A DNA stretch of 35,913 nt from Nodosilinea sp. LEGE 06152 (GTDB lineage: Bacteria; Cyanobacteriota; Cyanobacteriia; Phormidesmidales; Phormidesmidaceae), in the NCBI RefSeq assembly GCF_015207525.1, contig NZ_JADEWR010000035.1, forward strand, positions 1-35,913. The letters are read 5' to 3'. Position 1 is the stretch's first letter; each line of letters starts with the position of its first letter. A program made the translations under genes and the position numbers. The notes beneath the pieces were generated by a model. That model made no database searches. It saw only the letters and a list, made by a program, of their open reading frames with translations, and was not told where the DNA came from. Positions 31,014-35,913 of this stretch are shown piece after piece.

Positions 31014-31676
31014 CTACGCCAGCTGGGCACCCCAATCAAGAGCCATTTCCCAGCCCAACCCCTGCCGCACAACTAAAGGCTGATCGCCCTCCATGTCGAG
31101 AATGGTCGAGACGTCGTAGGACAGCGGCTGGTCATCGTCCACAATGACGTCTACCAGCTTTTCTAAATTGTCAAACATCACCATTTTGTCGACCGGCATG
31201 TCAACCGCTCGCCCCGAGTTTGAGGCGGGCAGCAGCGTCAGGGCCGAGGTCGAAATCACCGGGTTTTGCAGCGCCTCTACCAAGGAGAGGCAAATAGGGT
31301 GATCGGGCACTCGAATGCCTGTCGTCCGGCGCTTGGGGCTCATCACCAGGCGAGGCACCTGGCGAGTAGCGGGCAGCAAAAAGGTAAACGGCCCCGGAAT
31401 TAGCCGCCGAATTAAACGATAGGCCCCATCGCTGACCACGGCATAGTCGGCAATATTAGATAGAGAGGCGCACAAAAAGGTCAGCGGTTTCTCGTTGGCC
31501 AGCTGCTTGATCTGGCGCACTCGCTGCACCGCCCCTTTATGATTGAGGTCGCAACCGATGGCGTAGACTGTGTCTGTGGGGTAAAGCGCCACCGCCCCCT
31601 GACGCAGCGCCGCCGCGATCGCTTCCGTTTTGCGGCTTTGCGGGTCATTGGGATGTAGCTTGTAGACTGTTGCCAT
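31014..31676 (-). CDS. YciO/YrdC/Sua5-family protein (L-threonylcarbamoyladenylate synthase-like)
   Basis: A 220-residue single YrdC-like domain. The family makes threonylcarbamoyl-AMP from threonine, bicarbonate and ATP for the t6A modification of ANN-decoding tRNAs. Motifs: ALYPTDTVYAIGCDL (30-44), RIRQ-type RVRQIKQLANEKPLTFL, and SPKRRTTGIRVPDHP. The KRRTTGIRVPDHP and KPLTFLCASLSNIADYA forms are those of the YciO branch, whose cellular role is less clear than YrdC/TsaC, so t6A synthesis is probable but not certain. GGAAGG precedes the ATG. It is divergent from larC with only 24 nt between start codons. Confidence 0.85.
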   Translation of the reverse strand: MATVYKLHPNDPQSRKTEAIAAALRQGAVALYPTDTVYAIGCDLNHKGAVQRVRQIKQLANEKPLTFLCASLSNIADYAVVSDGAYRLIRRLIPGPFTFLLPATRQVPRLVMSPKRRTTGIRVPDHPICLSLVEALQNPVISTSALTLLPASNSGRAVDMPVDKMVMFDNLEKLVDVIVDDDQPLSYDVSTILDMEGDQPLVVRQGLGWEMALDWGAQLA

Positions 31677-31700
31677 TGCCCTTCCGTTTCTGTTGTTCTG

Positions 31701-33125
31701 TTGAAAACGATAGCTTACCTTGACTGCCCTACCGGCATTGCGGGTGATATGTGTCTGGCCGCCCTGGTCGATGCGGGCGTGCCCCTAGACTACCTGCAAG
31801 CCCAGCTGGCCCGCCTGGGGCTAAACGATGAATTTACTCTCTCGGTGGCCCCCGTCCTGCGCCAGGGATTGCGCGCCCTCCAGGCTCAAGTTGTGGTAAA
31901 AGCTACCCCTAATCATTATCATTCTTCAAAACAGCCCCCAGAGCCCTCCCCACATCACGGCCACGAGCACCGCCACCACGACGGACAGCCCCAGCACGTC
32001 CACGCCGTCTACCCCACTCGCAACCTGCCCGCGATTGAGCACCTCATCACCCAGGCCCACTTGCCCGATCGCGTTCAGCGCTGGAGTCTAGCAATATTTC
32101 GCAGTCTGGCTAAGGCCGAAGCCGCCGTCCACGGCATTGCGATCGATCAGGTTCACTTCCACGAGGTAGGGGCCACCGACGCCATCGTTGATATTGTCGG
32201 CACCTGCCTCGGGCTCGACTATTTAAATATCGATACCCTCGTTTGCTCGCCCCTTCCCACTGGGCGAGGGCGGGTCAAAGCGGCCCACGGCTGGCTGCCC
32301 GTGCCGGCCCCCGCCGTGCTCAAGCTGCTTGAGCAGCACCAGGTGCCTCTCTACAGCAATGGGCTCGATGGCGAGCTGATTACCCCCACTGGGGCCGCGA
32401 TCGCCACAACCCTAGCCCAGCACTTCGGCGACCCTCCAGCCATGACCCTGCACCGCACTGGGTTAGGGGCTGGAGGCAAATCGCTACCCGTGGCCAACGC
32501 GCTACGCCTGTGGATTGGGGTAACAGACACCCCCCCCCCAGCATCACCGTCCCCCAGGTTGCCCTCCCAAACCCTGCCCTTGGCAGAGCAACCCAAACCA
32601 GAGCGGTCAGAATCAGAGCGGTTAGAAAAGACTGCAGAGCCCGAGATTCCCTACGATCTAGACACCGTTATTCTGCTTGAAACTCAGGTCGATGACCTGG
32701 TTCCCCAGGCCGTCGGCTACCTCTACGATCGCCTCTTTGAGGCCAGTGCCCTAGACGTCTTTACCCAGCCCGCAGCGATGAAAAAGTCGCGGCCCGGACT
32801 GCTGATTAGCGTCATCTGTCGCCCTAGCGATGAACTCCAGTGCGTCGACATTCTATTTTCTGAAACCTCTACCCTGGGTATTCGCCGTCAGCCTCAGCAG
32901 CGATGGGTGCTTCCCCGGCAGATTGAATCCCTCCAAACCCCCTATGGGCTTGTCAACCTGAAGGTGGCCTACCATCCCCAAACCAAAGCCATTCTCAACG
33001 CTCATCCTGAATACGAAGACTGTGTGGCTCTTGCCTGCCGTCACGGCATCGCTTGGCAAGTGATTTACCATACCGCGCTCAGCACCTGGTACAGTCAGCC
33101 ACCGTCGCTTCCCTCGCCAGGTTAA
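31701..33125 (+). CDS. larC: Nickel pincer cofactor biosynthesis protein LarC
   Basis: CTP-dependent cyclometallase that inserts nickel into the pyridinium-dithiocarboxylate pincer cofactor of LarA-type racemases. A single 474-residue frame: LarC1 (1-275) with YLDCPTGIAGDMCLAALVDA, an inserted His-rich stretch HHGHEHRHHDG (about 93-103) likely binding nickel, and FHEVGATDAIVDIVG; a Pro/Glu-rich linker (about 276-312); and LarC2 with ETQVDDLVPQAVGYLYDRLF and the metal region MKKSRPGLLISV. The start is TTG at 31701, since the conserved KTIAYLDCPTG begins there. A C10 run (32530-32539) lies in the linker. larB and larE are not in the window. Confidence 0.92.
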   Translation: MKTIAYLDCPTGIAGDMCLAALVDAGVPLDYLQAQLARLGLNDEFTLSVAPVLRQGLRALQAQVVVKATPNHYHSSKQPPEPSPHHGHEHRHHDGQPQHVHAVYPTRNLPAIEHLITQAHLPDRVQRWSLAIFRSLAKAEAAVHGIAIDQVHFHEVGATDAIVDIVGTCLGLDYLNIDTLVCSPLPTGRGRVKAAHGWLPVPAPAVLKLLEQHQVPLYSNGLDGELITPTGAAIATTLAQHFGDPPAMTLHRTGLGAGGKSLPVANALRLWIGVTDTPPPASPSPRLPSQTLPLAEQPKPERSESERLEKTAEPEIPYDLDTVILLETQVDDLVPQAVGYLYDRLFEASALDVFTQPAAMKKSRPGLLISVICRPSDELQCVDILFSETSTLGIRRQPQQRWVLPRQIESLQTPYGLVNLKVAYHPQTKAILNAHPEYEDCVALACRHGIAWQVIYHTALSTWYSQPPSLPSPG

Positions 33126-33128
33126 CGC

Positions 33129-34577
33129 TTACTTCTCATCTAAAAACGTCTCGTCCAAAAATGGTGGCTCCTCCAACAGCCCTTCTAACGGTGTCCCCTC
33201 CTGGATCAGCCCATCAGCTGTCTCAGGCAGTTTGGCATAGGGATATTTAAGCGTTTGAGAAAAAATTCTAAAGGCCTCTACGCCCCGGTGCTCTGAAAGA
33301 AACTCAGCATTAAGCTCACCCGCATGGGAGCCCACCTTGACCAGGTTGTACTCAATGTTGTCGCCGTAGATAGCAAAGGTGATTTGAAACACCTCTAAAA
33401 AATTAATCACCCACTGACATTCACTGCGGGGAAACTGTTCATAATAGCGAATTAGACTGGCAATCCTAGCTTCCAGGTAGGGCAGCGTATGACGCGAAAC
33501 CAGCACCAGCTTGAGCAAAATAATGGCTAGCGTCAGAGCGTTCCCCTGGGAAAGCACCAGCGAAAATAGAGGCGATGGCTGCTCTTGGTCCTCCGTCATA
33601 AGGTAATCGACCGCTCGATTGCACGTGCGCAGTACCAAGGATGTGTCCAGGGGCTGAGGCTCAAACTCAGCGTACAGGTCGACCAAACGAGCATCCAGAT
33701 GATCCTGAATTTGCTTTGAAATCGGGTTACTGTTGACGGTATAGAGTAAGTAACGCGTCAGACTGGCTTTAAACTCACCATAGTTACTGTCTTTGACCTG
33801 CGCCAAGAACAATCGAGCCAGGTTTTTATAGCTAAACTCACCTCGCCTGGCCACAATCGCCTTAACTAATCGGAGGGCACTGTCTCCCAAGGCCGTAGGG
33901 TTGTCTATGGTGCGCCCGTGGACCTGCCCGGCTTGTCCGTAGGCGGTGTACATAGCCAGATCAAGCTTAAACTTGTCTTTCAATCGGCGGGAAAGCGCTC
34001 GAGCCGCCTGACGTTGCTCGACCGGGTTAGCCTCATTGACATACTGCGGTACCAGCAGGTAGGAGGTGTAGCGGCTGGCCCATTCATCAGGGCGATTGAG
34101 GGTACGCTCTTCGGTATAACGCGCCGCAAACAGCCGCAGTTCCTCGAAGTCGTAGCTCTCAGTAAACCGAATTAACCAGTGGCGCAGCCGCTTTAGAGTC
34201 GGCGATAGGGTACGACGCTGAATCAACGGATCTGCAAAAATATCTACCAGGTCTTGAATTGCATCAAACTGTCGAGCAACTTCCCAGTTGTTGACCAGAA
34301 TGTAGCAGCAGCGCTTAATGGTGTTGCGAAACTCCTGTTCGTTGTTGGCAAATAAAATAACGTGAAGAGCCGGCAATGTTTGGGAGCTAACCGAGTCGGT
34401 GTGGTGAATGAAGAGATGTCGAAATTCCTCTAAAACATCGTCAGGATGCCAAATTTTGACAATCTCGAGCAAAAAATCGTAAATTACCTGCTGCGCCTGA
34501 GCTAGCGTTAGCCCAGGGCGCGAACTATAGTCGTTTGACTCCATTGCAGGGTATCTTGACACAGCTTCCCGAGACAT
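33129..34577 (-). CDS. Conserved cyanobacterial protein, unknown function
   Basis: A 482-residue soluble protein, apparently all-helical and without membrane segments or a recognisable catalytic motif. I do not recognise a named family. Stretches that look conserved are IYDFLLEIVKIWHPDDVLEE, FRNTIKRCCYILVNNWEVAR, SRRLKDKFKLDLAMYTAYG and ECQWVINFLEVFQITFAIYG. The tail is acidic (LLEEPPFLDETFLDEK). The ATG at 34577 is chosen because GAGG lies 5 nt upstream; a second ATG at 34544 has none. It converges with larC, 3 nt between stops. Helical-repeat scaffolding is possible but is only inference. Confidence 0.7.
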   Translation of the reverse strand: MSREAVSRYPAMESNDYSSRPGLTLAQAQQVIYDFLLEIVKIWHPDDVLEEFRHLFIHHTDSVSSQTLPALHVILFANNEQEFRNTIKRCCYILVNNWEVARQFDAIQDLVDIFADPLIQRRTLSPTLKRLRHWLIRFTESYDFEELRLFAARYTEERTLNRPDEWASRYTSYLLVPQYVNEANPVEQRQAARALSRRLKDKFKLDLAMYTAYGQAGQVHGRTIDNPTALGDSALRLVKAIVARRGEFSYKNLARLFLAQVKDSNYGEFKASLTRYLLYTVNSNPISKQIQDHLDARLVDLYAEFEPQPLDTSLVLRTCNRAVDYLMTEDQEQPSPLFSLVLSQGNALTLAIILLKLVLVSRHTLPYLEARIASLIRYYEQFPRSECQWVINFLEVFQITFAIYGDNIEYNLVKVGSHAGELNAEFLSEHRGVEAFRIFSQTLKYPYAKLPETADGLIQEGTPLEGLLEEPPFLDETFLDEK

Positions 34578-35187
34578 TGGTTCCTCAACTCAACCCTTAG
34601 CAACAACCAGGGTTAACTTGGAGCTAACGACCTTTTTCGAGGGCGTTGACTAGCAGCCAACACATGCTATTAGCAGGCCCTGCTCTTCTACCTTCCCCTC
34701 TGTGCCGGAATATGGCAGCGGCCATAGTCAACCCAGCAATAGCCGTTGAAGGCTGGGTTCTACACGTTGAACCCGACAAACTCCAAACCCAATGAACCCG
34801 ATGGTAGATTCACGCTCCTAAAGTCAGCCAGACCTAAGCCGGCCTAACCCAAAAGCCGTGTACTCACATATTTACAGATGCGATCGGACTTTAAGTAGTT
34901 GCCGTAAATCATTTGTGTAAATTAACACAGCACAACGCCGTCTTTAGCCTAATCGGCCATTGTGCTGAACCGCATACAAATACACCGTTGCCAGTCGAAC
35001 CGTAATTTGAGGGAAAGTATAAAAATCTACTGGTAACTCAAGTAGCTAAACTACAAGCCCTTCTCCACATACCGCCAAAACTTGGGGTGAGGGGTTAGGC
35101 CCTACAGGGAACTGTACCAAGAATACTACAGGCAATTTGGTGTGCTAGATCAGAGTTTGGCGAAAGCCAGGTCAGCAAAAATCTACA
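34578..35187. other. Intergenic region, no gene seen
   Basis: About 610 bp without a supportable frame on either strand. It contains one inverted repeat, AACCCAGC (34730-34737) / GCTGGGTT (34752-34759). A GGTAGATTCACGCTCCTAAA stretch at about 34802 resembles GTGTAGATTCATGCTGCTGA near 2090, a possible dispersed repeat. No tRNA or known ncRNA was recognised. Confidence 0.5.
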
Positions 35188-35209
35188 CAAAAAATCCTCT
35201 ATTGAGGAT
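35188..35209 (-). terminator. Intrinsic terminator of tRNA-Leu
   Basis: On the minus strand ATCCTC-AATA-GAGGAT followed by TTTTT, about 20 nt after the tRNA 3' end. A 6-bp stem with a clean T-run. Confidence 0.8.
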
Positions 35210-35229
35210 GTCTTTGCATAGAGATGGTA

Positions 35230-35573
35230 TGGGGGCGGAGGGGCTCGAACCCTCACGACCGTTTAAGGTCAACGGATTTTCATTCTCCCGCAGCTTTCGC
35301 TGCTGCCCAGCGAGGGCACGGCCCCAGCCAGGTTTTGAGAATTGGACCCTCCCTTTACCCTCGTCTCTACGTTAGGGTAGCTCCCGTCGGGCCTCTGCAC
35401 CTTCTAGCGATAGTTCTCGCCAGCTTGGCTCAGGATTGCCGTATCCAGTTAATGGTGTTGCCACCTCAATCTAGAGTTAGGTTTCCCTGAGTTTGAGAGC
35501 TTCCACTTAGCAGATTTCTCCGCTAAGGCTCAGTTTTCTAAGTCCGTAGCGTCTACCATTCCGCCACGCCCCC
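35230..35573 (-). tRNA. trnL-UAA: tRNA-Leu(UAA), split by a group I intron
   Basis: Exon 1 (35540-35573, 34 nt) begins GGGGGCGTGGCGGAATGG and ends ...ACGGACTT. Exon 2 (35230-35280, 51 nt) begins AAAATCCGT and ends CGCCCCC plus discriminator A; CCA is not encoded. The joined loop CUUAAAA gives anticodon UAA, split after U34. The acceptor stem GGGGGCG/CGCCCCC pairs fully, and there is a long class II variable arm and a GGTTCGAGC T-loop. The spliced length is 85 nt, normal for leucine. Confidence 0.95.
35281..35539 (-). other. Group I intron in the tRNA-Leu(UAA) anticodon loop
   Basis: A 259-nt self-splicing type intron. It follows a U and ends in the required G (GGGAGAATG). The core is recognisable: CTGAGCCTTAGCGG near the start, TCAAACTCAGGGAAACCTAA (P4 side), GGCAATCCTGAGCCAAGC, AGGTGCAGAGGCCCGACGGG, AGCTACCCTAACGT (P7 region) and GCAGCGAAAGCTGC (P9). 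It has no homing endonuclease. This is the ancient intron shared by cyanobacteria and chloroplasts at the same position. Confidence 0.93.
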
Positions 35574-35718
35574 GCGTTGGTCTAAGTTCATAGACCTTGT
35601 AGCCATCGCTCCAGGACAGAGCAAGGCAGATTCCTATTCCACCACCAACCGCACGGGATTGCAACTCTCTGGAGCCTAAGCTTTCCCCATGATTATTTTT
35701 TCCTAGCATCTATTTAGG

Positions 35719-35736
35719 AATGTGTGCTAATGTAAC
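35719..35736 (+). promoter_or_regulatory. Possible HLR1/RpaB site upstream of psbA
   Basis: AATGTGTGCTAATGTAAC: the second half-site AATGTAAC is a perfect reverse-complement HLR1 half (WWTGTAAM); the first matches 5 of 8 at exact 2-nt spacing. It lies 57 nt before the psbA start. HLR1 elements are known on psbA promoters, but this match is weak on one side. Confidence 0.35.
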
Positions 35737-35793
35737 GGTAGCTGAAGTAATTCTCAGCAACATAATTTAGTACATTACCTGGACTAATACATC

Positions 35794-35913
35794 ATGACCA
35801 CTACTCTACAGCGGCGCGAAAGCGCCTCCCTGTGGGAGCAGTTTTGCCAGTGGGTGACCAGCACCGAGAACCGCCTGTATGTGGGCTGGTTCGGCGTGTT
35901 GATGATTCCCACC
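35794..35913 (+). CDS. psbA: Photosystem II reaction-centre protein D1, 5' part only
   Basis: The first 40 codons (MTTTLQRRESASLWEQFCQW then VTSTENRLYVGWFGVLMIPT) are unmistakably D1; the window ends inside the first membrane helix, so about 320 residues are missing. D1 binds the P680 chlorophylls, pheophytin, QB and the Mn4CaO5 cluster, and is the fastest-turning-over thylakoid protein. Whether this copy is a standard, high-light or low-oxygen form cannot be told, because the diagnostic residues (such as position 130) lie outside. No strong Shine-Dalgarno precedes the ATG. Confidence 0.96.
   Translation, partial: MTTTLQRRESASLWEQFCQWVTSTENRLYVGWFGVLMIPT

Noticed and set aside
1..35913. CRISPR array, prophage or replication origin
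   Set aside because: No regularly spaced repeats, phage structural genes, integrase or DnaA-box cluster were seen.

Overview
The window is a piece of a cyanobacterial chromosome, most likely a filamentous, moderately GC-rich lineage of the Leptolyngbya/Nodosilinea/Phormidium type. The evidence is the 5' end of psbA (photosystem II D1) at the right edge, a high-light-inducible protein gene, a tRNA-Leu(UAA) gene split by a group I intron, a HetZ-family gene, an MPBQ/MSBQ methyltransferase, a DHNA-CoA thioesterase, and very frequent GCGATCGC (HIP1) octamers. The genus is inference; the phylum is secure.

Layout. (1) 1-3360 is an accessory, lower-GC patch on the minus strand. It holds a VapBC-like PIN toxin-antitoxin pair bracketed by direct repeats, a YwqG/DUF1963 gene, and a three-gene cassette: DUF6883, DUF4926, and DUF4926 with a DUF2281-like tail. 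The DUF6883 gene carries a one-base frameshift. (2) 3369-12306 is housekeeping: recN, a CPA1 Na+/H+ antiporter, ilvA, moaA, a small membrane protein, class I aldolase fbaB, and the plastoquinone/tocopherol methyltransferase. (3) 12307-12935 is non-coding. It has a strong minus-strand terminator with a UUCG loop, a long hairpin and a MITE. (4) 12936-17616 holds a lumenal pentapeptide protein, a minus-strand cluster (birA, M23 peptidase, DHNA-CoA thioesterase, and a 32-residue membrane protein too short for usual gene calling), and divergent pgeF. A second MITE copy separates pgeF from the next gene. (5) 17738-25053 is minus-strand: a three-gene membrane cluster (DUF318 permease, TIGR03943 partner, Ig/beta-propeller protein), an aldose-1-epimerase-like gene and a large CapA-family protein. 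(6) 25324-34577 holds argF, hli, LD-carboxypeptidase, rhomboid, an OmpR-type response regulator, hetZ, a YciO/YrdC protein, larC and an unrecognised cyanobacterial protein. (7) 34578-35913 holds non-coding DNA, the intron-containing tRNA-Leu with its terminator, and the start of psbA.

Coherent themes are phylloquinone/plastoquinone supply (thioesterase, MPBQ methyltransferase), envelope maintenance (M23 peptidase, LD-carboxypeptidase, PgeF, CapA protein) and light response. For light response, two tandem HLR1-like RpaB sites sit in front of hli and a weaker one lies upstream of psbA. The best candidates for undescribed biology are the DUF6883/DUF4926 cassette, the permease/TIGR03943/beta-propeller cluster, the coupled 32-residue membrane protein, and the structured minus-strand RNA upstream of the MPBQ methyltransferase. 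No CRISPR array, prophage, rRNA or complete transposase gene was seen.
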